From Sphingobacterium sp. xlx-96 (lineage in GTDB: Bacteria; Bacteroidota; Bacteroidia; Sphingobacteriales; Sphingobacteriaceae): a stretch of 64,000 nt of DNA. The stretch spans positions 124,001 to 188,000 of the forward strand of contig NZ_WFKM01000003.1 in NCBI RefSeq assembly GCF_011007365.1, in the 5' to 3' direction. Position numbers and translations under genes: made by a program. The notes under the pieces were generated by a model. That model made no database searches and was not told where the DNA came from. It saw only the letters and a list, made by a program, of their open reading frames with translations. Below, piece after piece: positions 1 through 9,013 of the stretch (position 1 is the first letter of the stretch; each line of letters opens with the position of its first letter).

Positions 1-1
1 C

Positions 2-208
2 CAAGCTTGTAAGCCATTACTGAATGACTTCATGGCAAAAATCGATACAGATGTAGTCGGAAAAGATTTTAACAGTGGAAAAGATGCGGCTGTAGATAAT
101 GTGAGATTGGTTCAAATCAATGAAGTATTACGTAACCATCCTGTTGAGATAGTAGGACGTGAATTGCGCAAAGCAATGACTGCAATGAAAGCTATTAAAA
201 CAATATAG
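2..208 (+). CDS. ilvC: ketol-acid reductoisomerase, C-terminal end (partial)
   Basis: An open frame enters from the left edge and stops at a TAG ending at 208, giving the last 68 residues of a protein. The segment contains KPLLNDFM, then [18 protein letters not shown], then [13 protein letters not shown]. This matches, from memory, the all-helical C-terminal knotted domain of IlvC, where the E. coli protein has a closely similar AVDN...DVNEAIR...LRGYMTDMK pattern. IlvC converts acetolactate to dihydroxyisovalerate using NADPH and Mg2+ in valine, leucine and isoleucine synthesis. The position directly before leuC and in the same direction as the leu genes and ilvA supports the call. The N-terminal Rossmann domain lies outside the window. 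Confidence 0.85.
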   Translation, partial: QACKPLLNDFMAKIDTDVVGKDFNSGKDAAVDNVRLVQINEVLRNHPVEIVGRELRKAMTAMKAIKTI

Positions 209-232
209 ATTAGGGTAGTTAGGAAGGTTACA

Positions 233-301
233 AAAGTTATAGAGGTTATGGGATTAAGAAAGTATCATCACTTTCATAACTCCCATAACCTTCGTAACTT
301 T
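233..301 (+). repeat. long imperfect inverted repeat between ilvC and leuC
   Basis: The arm 233-252 (AAAGTTATAGAGGTTATGGG) is the imperfect reverse complement of 282-301. The pairing continues inward, so nearly the whole 69 bp can fold into one long hairpin with a small loop around ATCATC (265-270). There is no T-run after it, so it is not a standard intrinsic terminator. It lies 17 bp before the leuC start. It could be an RNA processing or stabilising structure, an attenuator of the leu genes, or a dispersed palindromic element. Confidence 0.5.
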
Positions 302-318
302 AACAAAAAAGAGAGAAA

Positions 319-1716
319 ATGGGAAAAACATTAGTAGAAAAAATTTGGGATGCACATGTCGTCAAGCAGCAAGAAGGGTTCCCTGATATATTGTATATAG
401 ACACCCATCTTATCCATGAGGTGACGTCACCTCAGGCATTTGACGGGTTACGCAAGAGAGGCCTTCCAGTGTTTCGTCCGAAACAAACCGTGGCTACGGC
501 TGATCACAATGTCCCAACTTTAAATCAACACCTGCCAATTAAAGAAGAATTATCACGCTATCAGGTGGATATGCTGACCAAAAACTGTAAGGAATTTGGG
601 ATAGAATTATATGGATTAGGACATCCTTATCAAGGTATTGTACATGTTATCGGGCCTGAACTAGGCATCACACTACCCGGAAAAACCATGGTATGTGGTG
701 ATAGTCATACCTCTACACATGGTGCTTTTGGTGCTATTGCGTTTGGTATAGGTACGTCTCAGGTAGAGCAGGTTTTTGCTACACAATGCCTGCTGTTGCA
801 AAAACCTAAGACCATGAAAATCGAAATTAATGGACAACTGGGTAAAGGTGTAAGTGCCAAGGATATTATATTATATGTCATTTCAAAAACTACTGCTGCC
901 GGTGGTACGGGTTACTTTGTAGAATTTACAGGTTCTGCGATCCGCTCATTAAGCATGGAAGGTCGTATGACAGTGTGTAATATGAGTATTGAGATGGGTG
1001 CACGAGGTGGTCTGATCGCTCCCGATCAAACTACTTTTGATTATATAAGGGGGCGTGAATTTGCTCCAAAAGGTGAGGATTGGGATAAAGCGGTATCTTA
1101 CTGGTCGACCCTATATTCGGATGAAGACGCGAACTTTGATGCGGTATTAACTTTTGATGCGGCTGATATCCAACCTATGATTACCTATGGTACAAACCCT
1201 GGAATGGGAATAGGTGTTACTGAAACAATTCCAACTACGGTATCTCAACCGGATAATGAACGTCCTTCGTACCAAAAAGCACTTGATTATATGGGCTTTC
1301 ATGATGGCGAGCAGGTTTTGAATAAACCGGTGGACTACGTGTTTATAGGTAGCTGTACAAACTCTCGCATCGAAGACTTACGTCAGGTAGCGGAATTTAT
1401 AAAAGGCAAACAGAAAGCGGATAGCGTGGAGGTATGGATCGTACCGGGATCGAAACAAGTCGAAGCACAAGCGAAAGCAGAAGGTATTGATAAAATATTT
1501 GAAGCGGCTGGTTTTCAATTGCGTGAACCGGGATGTTCGGCATGTCTGGGTATGAATGAGGATAAAATCCCTGCAGGGAAATACTGTGTATCAACATCAA
1601 ACCGCAACTTTGAAGGGCGTCAAGGGCCTAATGCACGTACGATGTTGGTGAGCCCATTGACAGCAGCAGCGGCAGCTATTGCAGGAAAAGTTGTGGATGT
1701 AAGAGAATTAATATAG
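319..1716 (+). CDS. leuC: 3-isopropylmalate dehydratase large subunit
   Basis: The 465-residue protein has the family's normal length. LeuC with LeuD isomerises 2-isopropylmalate to 3-isopropylmalate in leucine synthesis in the cytoplasm. Visible aconitase-family marks are [20 protein letters not shown] near residue 127, the FIGSCTNSR segment near 345, and [11 protein letters not shown] near 405. The cysteines in the last two segments are expected ligands of the [4Fe-4S] cluster. The C-terminal [14 protein letters not shown] is also typical. The ATG follows an AAAGAGAG purine run. The next gene begins 22 bp downstream, so this is the first leu gene of a tight operon, with an unusual methyltransferase separating it from leuD. 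Confidence 0.97.
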   Translation: MGKTLVEKIWDAHVVKQQEGFPDILYIDTHLIHEVTSPQAFDGLRKRGLPVFRPKQTVATADHNVPTLNQHLPIKEELSRYQVDMLTKNCKEFGIELYGLGHPYQGIVHVIGPELGITLPGKTMVCGDSHTSTHGAFGAIAFGIGTSQVEQVFATQCLLLQKPKTMKIEINGQLGKGVSAKDIILYVISKTTAAGGTGYFVEFTGSAIRSLSMEGRMTVCNMSIEMGARGGLIAPDQTTFDYIRGREFAPKGEDWDKAVSYWSTLYSDEDANFDAVLTFDAADIQPMITYGTNPGMGIGVTETIPTTVSQPDNERPSYQKALDYMGFHDGEQVLNKPVDYVFIGSCTNSRIEDLRQVAEFIKGKQKADSVEVWIVPGSKQVEAQAKAEGIDKIFEAAGFQLREPGCSACLGMNEDKIPAGKYCVSTSNRNFEGRQGPNARTMLVSPLTAAAAAIAGKVVDVRELI

Positions 1717-1738
1717 ATCGAGGAGGACGGAAGAAGAA

Positions 1739-2569
1739 ATGTGTCATATTTGCCAAACAGTAGAAGTATCTCAAAATAAGGTGATCCATCGGGAATCCCA
1801 GTCTGCCAATAGTATTTTTAACCAAAGATCCTTGGGGCAAGATTATCGTACGTTGATGTCTGCCCTAAAGCCAGGTCTCCGCGTTCTAGATATCGGATGC
1901 GGAACAGGAGCTATCACCAGAGATATTGCTAATAGTGTTGGTCCGACTGGCTATGTTGTTGGTATCGACAATACCGCATCCTTTATAACGGAAGGTCAGA
2001 ACTTATATGCCGAGGTTCAAAACTTAGAATTGCTCCATTGCGATGTGCTTGATTTTGATTCGGAGGAAAAATTTGATTTAATTGTATCAGCGCGAACTTT
2101 TCAATGGATTTCGACAATAGGACAAGCCATTGATAAGATCAAGACGCTGCTAAAGCCTAATGGCGTAGTTTCGATTCTTGATTATAATCATGAAATGATC
2201 GATTGGACACCAAAAATCCCCAAAAGCATGCAAAATTTCTATAATATGTTCTTGATGTGGCGTAAAGATGCGGGGATGAACAATAGGATCGGATTTGATA
2301 TGGCAGATATCCTTGAAGAGCATGGCTTTGATCAGATAGAGGTTTTCAATGCGGATGAACATTACGAGAGCAGCATTCCGTCGCACAAATCAAAAATCAA
2401 AATCTGGTCCAATTTAGCCAGCTCAAGACAGATGGTCGATGAAGGGTACCTCAGCAACGAGAATCGTTTAGAAGCAATTGAGGACTACAATAACTGGGCG
2501 GACAACGAAGCCCAAAGTATGACATTAAAACTTAGAGAAGTAAGAGCCGTATTAAATATATACAGATGA
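1739..2569 (+). CDS. class I SAM-dependent methyltransferase inside the leu operon
   Basis: The 276-residue protein has a Rossmann methyltransferase core: motif [12 protein letters not shown] near residues 49-59, an acidic residue after the second strand (VVGIDN), a LLHCDVLDF segment, and FQWI followed by LLKPNG. The FQW segment and overall layout resemble the trans-aconitate methyltransferase (Tam)/UbiE group. The N-terminus carries a CxxC (MCHICQ). A strong AGGAGG lies at 1721-1726, 12 nt before the ATG, which is unusual because Bacteroidota rarely rely on Shine-Dalgarno pairing. Its stop overlaps the leuD start (ATGA), so the two are translationally coupled. The substrate is unknown. A role on isopropylmalate, isopropylmaleate or an aconitate-like acid is inference from position and from the Tam/yeast Tmt1 precedent. 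Confidence 0.85.
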   Translation: MCHICQTVEVSQNKVIHRESQSANSIFNQRSLGQDYRTLMSALKPGLRVLDIGCGTGAITRDIANSVGPTGYVVGIDNTASFITEGQNLYAEVQNLELLHCDVLDFDSEEKFDLIVSARTFQWISTIGQAIDKIKTLLKPNGVVSILDYNHEMIDWTPKIPKSMQNFYNMFLMWRKDAGMNNRIGFDMADILEEHGFDQIEVFNADEHYESSIPSHKSKIKIWSNLASSRQMVDEGYLSNENRLEAIEDYNNWADNEAQSMTLKLREVRAVLNIYR

Positions 2570-3165
2570 AAAAATTTGAAAAACTAACTTCAAAGGTAGT
2601 TCCATTACCTATTGAAAATATTGATACCGATCAAATCATTCCTGCTCGTTTCTTGAAAGCAACGACACGTGAAGGTTTCGGAAATAACTTATTCCGGGAT
2701 TGGCGATTTGATGGGAATGATCAGCCTAAGGCAGATTTCGTATTAAATGACCCCACTTTTACCGGCAAAGTACTGGTTGCTGGAAAGAACTTTGGTTGCG
2801 GATCCTCGCGCGAACACGCCGCATGGGCTATAGAAGATTATGGCTTCAATGTCGTAATCAGCTCATTTTTTGCAGATATCTTCAAAGGTAATGCCCTCAA
2901 CAATGGTGTATTGCCAATCACTGTACCCGAAGAGTTTTTAGAAAAAGTATTCGCTACAGTATTCGCTGATCCTGCGACTGAAATCGAGGTGGATCTGGAA
3001 AAACAAACCGTGACGCTATTGGCTACAGGTGATACCTTTGAGTTTGAAATAAACCCTTACAAAAAATCCTGCTTAATAAATGGCTATGATGATATCGATT
3101 TCATTTTAAGTCACTCAAAAGAAGTAGAAGTATTTGAACAAACAAGACCCTTTTCCTTTTATTAA
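2566..3165 (+). CDS. leuD: 3-isopropylmalate dehydratase small subunit
   Basis: The 199-residue protein is the swivel domain of isopropylmalate isomerase and acts as a heterodimer with LeuC. Diagnostic segments are [14 protein letters not shown] near residue 18 and [17 protein letters not shown] near 72, the substrate-binding loop of the aconitase small domain, followed by [17 protein letters not shown]. The length is normal. The start overlaps the stop of the preceding methyltransferase by 4 bp. The ABC ATPase gene follows after 7 bp. Confidence 0.97.
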   Translation: MKKFEKLTSKVVPLPIENIDTDQIIPARFLKATTREGFGNNLFRDWRFDGNDQPKADFVLNDPTFTGKVLVAGKNFGCGSSREHAAWAIEDYGFNVVISSFFADIFKGNALNNGVLPITVPEEFLEKVFATVFADPATEIEVDLEKQTVTLLATGDTFEFEINPYKKSCLINGYDDIDFILSHSKEVEVFEQTRPFSFY

Positions 3166-3172
3166 GAGATAG

Positions 3173-4618
3173 ATGACAGAGCCTTTTGTGTACATTCAAG
3201 ATTTAACTATTCAATACCAAGATAAAAAAGTATTGAATGATCTGACTTGGGTATTAAACAAAGGTGAACATTATCTTTTAGGAGGCGAAAGTGGCTCTGG
3301 TAAGACGACGCTAGCGAAGGCTTTTGCAGCGGCTAATCCTGCAAAAGCATTATACATTTCCAATTGGTACCAGTTTACCAATTTAGAGGGAGACCGCAAT
3401 TTCTATTATCAGCAACGCTATAATAGACATCAGGGACATGATACCTTAACAGTATTAGCTGAACTGGAACATCATGCCCAAAAAGAAAATCTCAACCTCT
3501 CTGATATACAGGAGCGAATTGTGGATTTCGGGTTTAAGGACACGTTGCAATCACAGCTTATTGAGCTATCTAGCGGAGAACACAAGAAACTTCAGCTTAT
3601 CAAAGGGCTATGGTCTAAGCCGGAATTATTGATTATCGATGAGCCTTATACCGGACTGGATGCGCAATCCCGAATCACGCTGAACAATTGGCTGGACGAT
3701 CTTGCTAAAGTAGGTGTACAGCTTATGTTAATCAGTAATGATAGGCAGTTACCACGCGCTATAAATCGCTTTGTTCATATCGTAGAGGGTAAAATAGAAC
3801 AGGTTGATACTCCCGAGCTATTGTCCAAAAATCCAGAAAGAGAAGTGATGAATTTCCCTGGATTCTTAGCTTCATCACCTCAACATGATTATCGTTATAT
3901 AGCCCAGCTCCATAACGTCTCTATCCGATATGGAGAAAAAGAAATTTTGAAGAATATATCCTGGGAGGTAAAGACAGGTGAGAAATGGCTCTTGCAGGGG
4001 CCTAATGGGTCGGGCAAATCCACCCTATTGAGCCTGATCAACGGGGATCATCCACAGTCTTACGGGCTAGACATTCATCTTTTTGGCCAAAGGCGGGGTA
4101 CAGGTGAAAGTATCTGGGATATCAAAAAGAAAATCGGTATCATCTCGCCGGAGATGCACTGGTACTTTGACCAAAACGCCACCGTATGGCATACACTTGC
4201 CTCAGGCTTTTATGATAGCATCGGTTGGTTTATCGATGTTAAATTTCAGGAGAGACAACAGATCGAAGAACTCTTAGAATTCTTTGGATTGACAGCTTTC
4301 AAAAATCTAAAACTACAACACCTCCCTCTCGGTCAACAGCGCCTAGCATTATTGGCCCGTACGATCATTAAGAATCCGCCACTGCTGGTATTGGATGAGC
4401 CCTGTCAGGGGTTAGATGCTGCGCAGACAAGTTACTTTAATGCTGTCGTCGATGAGCTCGCTCAACACGGCACAACCCTTATTTATGTAGGGCATTACGA
4501 AAGTCAGTTACCGAGCTGTATTGATCATAAATTGGTATTGGAAAGAGGAGAAGTGAAGACCACAACATATAATATAAAACAAAAAAGCGCTTTAGAAAAA
4601 GAAAGCGCAATATTGTAA
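3173..4618 (+). CDS. tandem (duplicated) ABC ATPase, ModF/PhrA-like, in the leu operon
   Basis: The 481-residue protein holds two complete ABC nucleotide-binding domains and no membrane segments. Domain 1 has Walker A GESGSGKTT near residues 38-46, a LSSGEHKKLQLIKGL signature and Walker B LLIIDEPYTGLD. Domain 2 has GPNGSGKST near 276-284, a LPLGQQRLALLAR signature and LLVLDEPCQGLD. This is the layout of ModF/PhrA-type proteins, often annotated as molybdate ABC ATPases although no molybdate permease gene is near. Both signature motifs deviate from LSGGQ (LSSGE, LPLGQ). It lies 7 bp after leuD and 21 bp before leuB, so it must be co-transcribed. Its function is not established. It could be a partner for a distant permease or a ribosome- or DNA-associated ABC-F-like protein. 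Confidence 0.85.
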   Translation: MTEPFVYIQDLTIQYQDKKVLNDLTWVLNKGEHYLLGGESGSGKTTLAKAFAAANPAKALYISNWYQFTNLEGDRNFYYQQRYNRHQGHDTLTVLAELEHHAQKENLNLSDIQERIVDFGFKDTLQSQLIELSSGEHKKLQLIKGLWSKPELLIIDEPYTGLDAQSRITLNNWLDDLAKVGVQLMLISNDRQLPRAINRFVHIVEGKIEQVDTPELLSKNPEREVMNFPGFLASSPQHDYRYIAQLHNVSIRYGEKEILKNISWEVKTGEKWLLQGPNGSGKSTLLSLINGDHPQSYGLDIHLFGQRRGTGESIWDIKKKIGIISPEMHWYFDQNATVWHTLASGFYDSIGWFIDVKFQERQQIEELLEFFGLTAFKNLKLQHLPLGQQRLALLARTIIKNPPLLVLDEPCQGLDAAQTSYFNAVVDELAQHGTTLIYVGHYESQLPSCIDHKLVLERGEVKTTTYNIKQKSALEKESAIL

Positions 4619-4639
4619 AACGAGCGTAAAGAAAATATA

Positions 4640-5713
4640 ATGAAGAAAAATATTCTAATTATTCCAGGTGATGGAATTGGACAAGAAGTCACTACATGGG
4701 GAAAGCAAGTCTTAGAAACTATTGCTCAAAAAAATAATCATGAATTTGTTTTTGACGAAGCTATCATGGGACATACCGCCATCGAAGCTACAGGCAATCC
4801 GCTTCCTGACGAAACGCTGGAAAAAGCAAAGTCTTCTGATGCGATTCTTTTTGGCGCCATAGGACATGCTAAATATGACAATGATCCTTCAGCGAAGGTA
4901 CGCCCAGAGCAAGGACTCCTTAAAATACGTAAGGAACTGGGTTTGTATGCCAACTTACGCCCCATCTTACTATTTGATGAGCTATTGGATGCTTCAAGTT
5001 TAAAGCCTGAAGTGTTACGTGGAACGGACATTTTATTCTTCCGTGAACTGACTGGAGATGTCTATTTCGGCGAAAAAAAGCGTAATGAAGATAATACCTT
5101 CGCGTCCGACTTAATGAATTATCACCGTTATGAGGTGGAACGTATTGCACGAAAAGCTTACGAAGCGGCTCGTACACGCAGTAAAAAATTATGCTCGGTG
5201 GACAAAGCGAATGTTCTAGAGACGTCTCGTCTTTGGAGAGAAGTCGTTCAAGAAATCTCCGCTGAGTATCCAGATGTTGAGACAGAACACATGTTTATTG
5301 ACAATGCGGCGATGCAACTAGTTAAAAATCCGAAAAAATTTGACGTAGTTCTTACGGCAAACCTCTTCGGCGATATCCTGACGGATGAGGCGTCACAGAT
5401 TGCTGGTTCTATGGGTATGTTAGCTTCTGCATCTATTGGGGACGGAACAGGTTTTTTTGAACCTATACACGGCTCTGCTCACGATATCGCCGGTCAGAAT
5501 AAAGCTAATCCATTGGCCTCTATTCTTTCGGCTGCTCTAATGTTGGATATCGCATTTGGCTTACAAGAAGAAGCGAAATCAGTAACATCAGCAGTTGCAG
5601 ATACCTTGAAAGCGGGATGGAGAACAGGTGACATTGCCAACAACAATACGCCTAAAGATATGATCTTAGGAACAAACGAAATGGGACAAAAAGTACTTGA
5701 ATTTTTAAAGTAG
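4640..5713 (+). CDS. leuB: 3-isopropylmalate dehydrogenase
   Basis: The 357-residue enzyme oxidatively decarboxylates 3-isopropylmalate with NAD+ to 2-ketoisocaproate. It shows the IPMDH/ICDH fold signatures: IIPGDGIGQEV near residue 5, RPEQGLLKIRKELGLYANLRP (arginine-rich substrate site) near 88, FFRELTGDVYFG near 132, a YEVERIARKAYE helix, VDKANVL near 187, and LTANLFGDILTDEAS with the metal-binding aspartates near 238. EPIHGSAHDIAG is the NAD-binding segment. The length is standard. It follows the ABC ATPase after 21 bp and precedes a hairpin and leuA. Confidence 0.97.
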   Translation: MKKNILIIPGDGIGQEVTTWGKQVLETIAQKNNHEFVFDEAIMGHTAIEATGNPLPDETLEKAKSSDAILFGAIGHAKYDNDPSAKVRPEQGLLKIRKELGLYANLRPILLFDELLDASSLKPEVLRGTDILFFRELTGDVYFGEKKRNEDNTFASDLMNYHRYEVERIARKAYEAARTRSKKLCSVDKANVLETSRLWREVVQEISAEYPDVETEHMFIDNAAMQLVKNPKKFDVVLTANLFGDILTDEASQIAGSMGMLASASIGDGTGFFEPIHGSAHDIAGQNKANPLASILSAALMLDIAFGLQEEAKSVTSAVADTLKAGWRTGDIANNNTPKDMILGTNEMGQKVLEFLK

Positions 5714-5743
5714 AAATAACCAAAGTATAAACATAGTCGATTA

Positions 5744-5784
5744 AAAAAGCTCAAGGACCGCTTATGGAAGCGATTTTAGCTTTT
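5744..5784 (+). terminator. two-part hairpin between leuB and leuA (attenuator or weak terminator)
   Basis: An outer stem AAAAGCT/AGCTTTT (about 5745-5751 with 5778-5784) encloses an inner CGCTT-ATGG-AAGCG hairpin (5759-5772). It is followed by a T-rich run (TTTTGATTTTAACTTTT). It lies in the 97-bp gap before leuA and could reduce read-through into leuA or protect the upstream mRNA. Stem stability is modest, so this is a candidate only. Confidence 0.4.
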
Positions 5785-5810
5785 GATTTTAACTTTTAAA
5801 TTAAAAAATT

Positions 5811-6965
5811 ATGTTACACGATCCTAATCACTTATACATCTTCGACACGACATTACGTGATGGCGAGCAGGTTCCAGGATGTCAATTGACCACTACGGAA
5901 AAAATCGAAATAGCGAAAGATCTAGAAAATCTAGGCGTCGATATTATTGAGGCTGGATTTCCGGTGTCTAGCCCAGGAGATTTTCAATCGGTGGTAGAGC
6001 TTTCCAAAGCTGTAAATGATGTCATCATCTGTGCTTTGACCCGCGCCAATAAAAATGATATAGATGTCGCCGCTGAAGCCTTAAAATTTGCTAAGCGTCC
6101 ACGTATCCATACGGGGATAGGCTCTTCGGATATGCATATCAAGTATAAATTCAATAGTACGCGAGAAGAAATCCTGGAAAGAGCTGTTACAGCTGTAAAA
6201 CATGCTAAATCTTATGTAGAAGATGTAGAATTTTATGCGGAAGATGCCGGACGTGCTGATTTGGAATTTTTGGCGAAAATGGTGGAGGCTGTCATCAGAG
6301 CAGGTGCTACCGTAGTAAATATACCCGATACAAATGGTTATTGCTTACCAGACCAATATGGGGCCAAGATTAAATACCTAACAGAACATGTGAGCAACAT
6401 TGATCAAGCTATTATCTCGGCACATTGTCATAATGACCTTGGGCTAGCAACGGCAAATTCTATTGCTGCTATCCAAAATGGCGCTCGTCAGGTTGAATGT
6501 ACCATTAACGGCATAGGCGAACGTGCAGGGAATACTTCACTGGAGGAAGTTGCAATGATCTTAAAAGTCCATAACCAAACATTCGGAGGGTTGACATCGA
6601 ATATTAACAGTAAGATGTTTACCTCCCTTTCTAGAAAAGTTTCGGAGATGATGAATATGCCTGTCCAACCGAATAAGGCTATTGTGGGCCGAAATGCATT
6701 TGCACACAGCTCGGGTATCCATCAGGATGGCTTCTTAAAGCATCGTGAAAACTATGAAATCATCCGTCCGGAAGATGTCGGTCTAGAAGAAGCTGATATC
6801 ATCTTAACAGCACGCTCGGGACGTCATGCCTTAAAGCATCACCTAGAGCGTCTAGGTCATCACCTAGACAAAGAAAGTCTTGCGAGTACATATGAACGCT
6901 TTTTAACGCTGGCAGATGCCAAAAAAGACATCAACGACGAAGACTTGCTTTCATTGATTAAATAA
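5811..6965 (+). CDS. leuA: 2-isopropylmalate synthase, short form lacking the regulatory domain
   Basis: The protein condenses 2-ketoisovalerate with acetyl-CoA, the committed step of leucine synthesis. The TIM-barrel core is intact: [16 protein letters not shown] near residue 12, [16 protein letters not shown] near 43, the metal-binding [15 protein letters not shown] near 203, and [17 protein letters not shown] near 238. After the barrel come the subdomain segments [18 protein letters not shown] and [16 protein letters not shown]. The chain ends at residue 384, where about 120-140 more residues (the leucine-binding dimerisation domain) follow in long LeuA proteins such as that of E. coli. 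A homocitrate- or citramalate-synthase activity is possible, but the leu operon setting favours LeuA. Confidence 0.9.
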   Translation: MLHDPNHLYIFDTTLRDGEQVPGCQLTTTEKIEIAKDLENLGVDIIEAGFPVSSPGDFQSVVELSKAVNDVIICALTRANKNDIDVAAEALKFAKRPRIHTGIGSSDMHIKYKFNSTREEILERAVTAVKHAKSYVEDVEFYAEDAGRADLEFLAKMVEAVIRAGATVVNIPDTNGYCLPDQYGAKIKYLTEHVSNIDQAIISAHCHNDLGLATANSIAAIQNGARQVECTINGIGERAGNTSLEEVAMILKVHNQTFGGLTSNINSKMFTSLSRKVSEMMNMPVQPNKAIVGRNAFAHSSGIHQDGFLKHRENYEIIRPEDVGLEEADIILTARSGRHALKHHLERLGHHLDKESLASTYERFLTLADAKKDINDEDLLSLIK

Positions 6966-6973
6966 TTACAAAA

Positions 6974-7034
6974 ACTGTCTAAAAAAGTTGATCTATCGTT
7001 ACCCAACAACGATAAGTTTGATTTTTTAGACAGT
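6974..7034 (+). terminator. hairpin after leuA
   Basis: ACTGTCTAAAAAA (6974-6986) is the exact reverse complement of 7022-7034. A second perfect inner stem TATCGTT/AACGATA (6994-7000 with 7008-7014) closes a 7-nt loop. It immediately follows leuA. It lacks a T-run beyond the stem itself, so it may be a terminator, a transcript end-protecting structure, or part of the leader of the next gene. Confidence 0.55.
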
Positions 7035-7047
7035 ACCTTCATTTAAA

Positions 7048-7731
7048 ATGAATTTAAAACTTACCATAGCTCTTTCTTACCTACTTATAATTATAAGGAC
7101 GCAAGCTTATGGACAAGAAAGAAAAAAGTTGACTGATTTTGAAGAAGAATATCTTGAACGGGTTTATATTAAATATGAAGATAGATTAACGAAACCTCCT
7201 TTTGTAAACAGCAGCTTTACAAAGCTCTACAGTTGCATTACACTTAAAAATTTACCAAAAGAGGTCCCCTTTCCTTTCTCATATGATACGTTAGTCAATA
7301 CTTGGATTAAAACGGCTTCAGATTCTATTACATTAAATGAAAATAACATAATAGAGCTATCGGATATTTTATTAAATAGTGCTAATGCAGAGAATGCCTA
7401 TAAATTTGCAGAAATACATTATAAAGACTATCTCGGATTTATACAAACGAATAAAAACAACAACGAATTTTCAGCAGGATACGCCACAGGTTGGACAAGA
7501 GATTTCCCTCCTAGCCTTTTTCTAATACAACCTACCTATTTATTCGTCTTCTATGATCAAAATAAGAAATTATCAAATTATATCGGCATTAATTCCAATA
7601 TCAAAAGTATACCTCTATTTTCAAAAAGAGATCATGATCCCATAACCTTTACGGTTCGAAATCAAATTAAATACTATATCGAAAACAAACTTCACCCCAA
7701 ACAAACTAGACAACAAAACAATGAGCTTTGA
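7048..7731 (+). CDS. exported protein of unknown function, overlapping ilvA
   Basis: The 227-residue protein has an N-terminal hydrophobic segment (LTIALSYLLIII) ending in QAYGQ, which looks like a Sec signal peptide cleaved near residue 23. I do not recognise the rest: a charged linker with LTDFEEEYLERVY, then an Asn/Lys-rich alpha/beta region, and no obvious catalytic motif. Codon choice is more AT-rich than in leuA or ilvA, which may mean recent acquisition. It starts 14 bp after the leuA hairpin, and its last 11 bp overlap the ilvA start, so it can be expressed with ilvA. There is no reason in the sequence to assign it a metabolic role. Confidence 0.65.
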   Translation: MNLKLTIALSYLLIIIRTQAYGQERKKLTDFEEEYLERVYIKYEDRLTKPPFVNSSFTKLYSCITLKNLPKEVPFPFSYDTLVNTWIKTASDSITLNENNIIELSDILLNSANAENAYKFAEIHYKDYLGFIQTNKNNNEFSAGYATGWTRDFPPSLFLIQPTYLFVFYDQNKKLSNYIGINSNIKSIPLFSKRDHDPITFTVRNQIKYYIENKLHPKQTRQQNNEL

Positions 7732-8974
7732 TTTAGCTACCTTACCTATAAATTGCCTGCAGGCGAAAGCCCGCTTAAAGGATGTGGTAATACGCACACC
7801 CTTGCAATATAATTTGCATCTATCTGAAAAATATGGTGCAGATATTTACTTAAAACGAGAAGACCTTCAAGTCGTTCGATCCTACAAATTGCGTGGCGCA
7901 TTCAATAAAATCAGCAGTCTTACCGATGAAGAACGTGCGCGCGGAGTTGTGTGTGCCAGTGCAGGCAATCATGCTCAAGGGGTTGCTTTCTCCTGTAAAC
8001 GACTAGATATTAAAGGTGTCATATTCATGCCGGGACCTACCCCACGCCAAAAAATCACACAAACGGAAATGTGGGGAAATGGGAATATCGAAATCATTCT
8101 CGTCGGCGATACATTTGACGATTGTCAAAAGGGAGCTCTGGAATATACCAAAGTGCATAACATGACTTTTATACCTCCTTTTGATGATCTTAAAATCATT
8201 GAAGGGCAGGGAACTGTAGCGGTGGAAATCCTGGAAGATCTACCTGATCTCGATGCGATCATCTTACCTATTGGTGGTGGTGGGCTCTCTTCCGGAGTCG
8301 GATATCACATCAAAAAGAATACCCCTCATACCAAAGTATATGGTGTAGAACCAGAAGGAGCTCCCTCGATGCAGGCTGCGATTCAAAATGGAGGTCCCAT
8401 TGAACTGGAACATATCAACAAGTTTGTAGATGGTGCTGCTGTAAAAAAGGTAGGTACTCTGAATTATGAAATCAGCAGTCAGGTTCTTGATAGTATCAAA
8501 TCTATTCCCGAAGGTAAAGTATGCACTACCATCCTGGAACTCTATAATAAAGATGCCATTGTCGTCGAACCAGCAGGTGCACTGTCTATCGCTGCGCTGG
8601 AATTTCACAAAGAAGAAATTAAAGGTAAAAAAGTGGTCTGTGTCGTCTCTGGCGGCAACAACGACATTGACCGGATGAGTGAGATCAAGGAAATGTCTTT
8701 ATTATATGAAGGATTCAAACATTACTTTATCGTTCGCTTCCCACAACGCCCTGGAGCTTTACGCCTACTCGTGACTGAAGTGTTAGGTCCTAAAGATGAT
8801 ATCACGCGTTTTGAATACATCAAAAAAACAGAACGTGAACGCGGCCCAGCATTAATTGGAATCGAGCTTAATGATCCGAATGATTACAAGACATTCATTG
8901 AAAGATTAAAAGCCTATAAATTCGACTTTATAGAAATAAATAAAGATCAGACTCTTTTCGAGTATCTGGTTTAA
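7721..8974 (+). CDS. ilvA: threonine ammonia-lyase (biosynthetic, single ACT-like domain)
   Basis: The 417-residue PLP enzyme deaminates threonine to 2-ketobutyrate, the entry to isoleucine. The PLP lysine is in VVRSYKLRGAFNK (K56). ASAGNHAQGVAFS is the Asn loop, and the phosphate-binding glycine loop is LPIGGGGLSSG near residue 187. From about 325 the chain forms one ACT-like regulatory domain (GFKHYFIVRFPQRPGALRLL). It has one such domain like B. subtilis-type IlvA, not two as in E. coli, so isoleucine feedback is still expected. The ATG lies inside the end of the preceding exported-protein gene. It ends in a shared terminator with the convergent peptidase gene. Confidence 0.96.
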   Translation: MSFDLATLPINCLQAKARLKDVVIRTPLQYNLHLSEKYGADIYLKREDLQVVRSYKLRGAFNKISSLTDEERARGVVCASAGNHAQGVAFSCKRLDIKGVIFMPGPTPRQKITQTEMWGNGNIEIILVGDTFDDCQKGALEYTKVHNMTFIPPFDDLKIIEGQGTVAVEILEDLPDLDAIILPIGGGGLSSGVGYHIKKNTPHTKVYGVEPEGAPSMQAAIQNGGPIELEHINKFVDGAAVKKVGTLNYEISSQVLDSIKSIPEGKVCTTILELYNKDAIVVEPAGALSIAALEFHKEEIKGKKVVCVVSGGNNDIDRMSEIKEMSLLYEGFKHYFIVRFPQRPGALRLLVTEVLGPKDDITRFEYIKKTERERGPALIGIELNDPNDYKTFIERLKAYKFDFIEINKDQTLFEYLV

Positions 8975-9007
8975 TAACAAAGGCTGCCCTCGGGCAGCCT
9001 TTGTTAT
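8974..9007. terminator. bidirectional terminator between ilvA and the S9 peptidase
   Basis: ATAACAAAGGCTGCC (8974-8988) and its perfect reverse complement (8993-9007) enclose a CTCG loop. The stem is GC-rich inside and A/T-rich outside, so each strand reads stem then T-run. The two flanking genes converge here. Confidence 0.9.
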
Positions 9008-9013
9008 CAAATA

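Noticed and set aside
8264..8608. 114-residue open frame on the - strand inside ilvA
   Set aside because: It lies fully within the conserved PLP-enzyme coding region and has no motif of its own.
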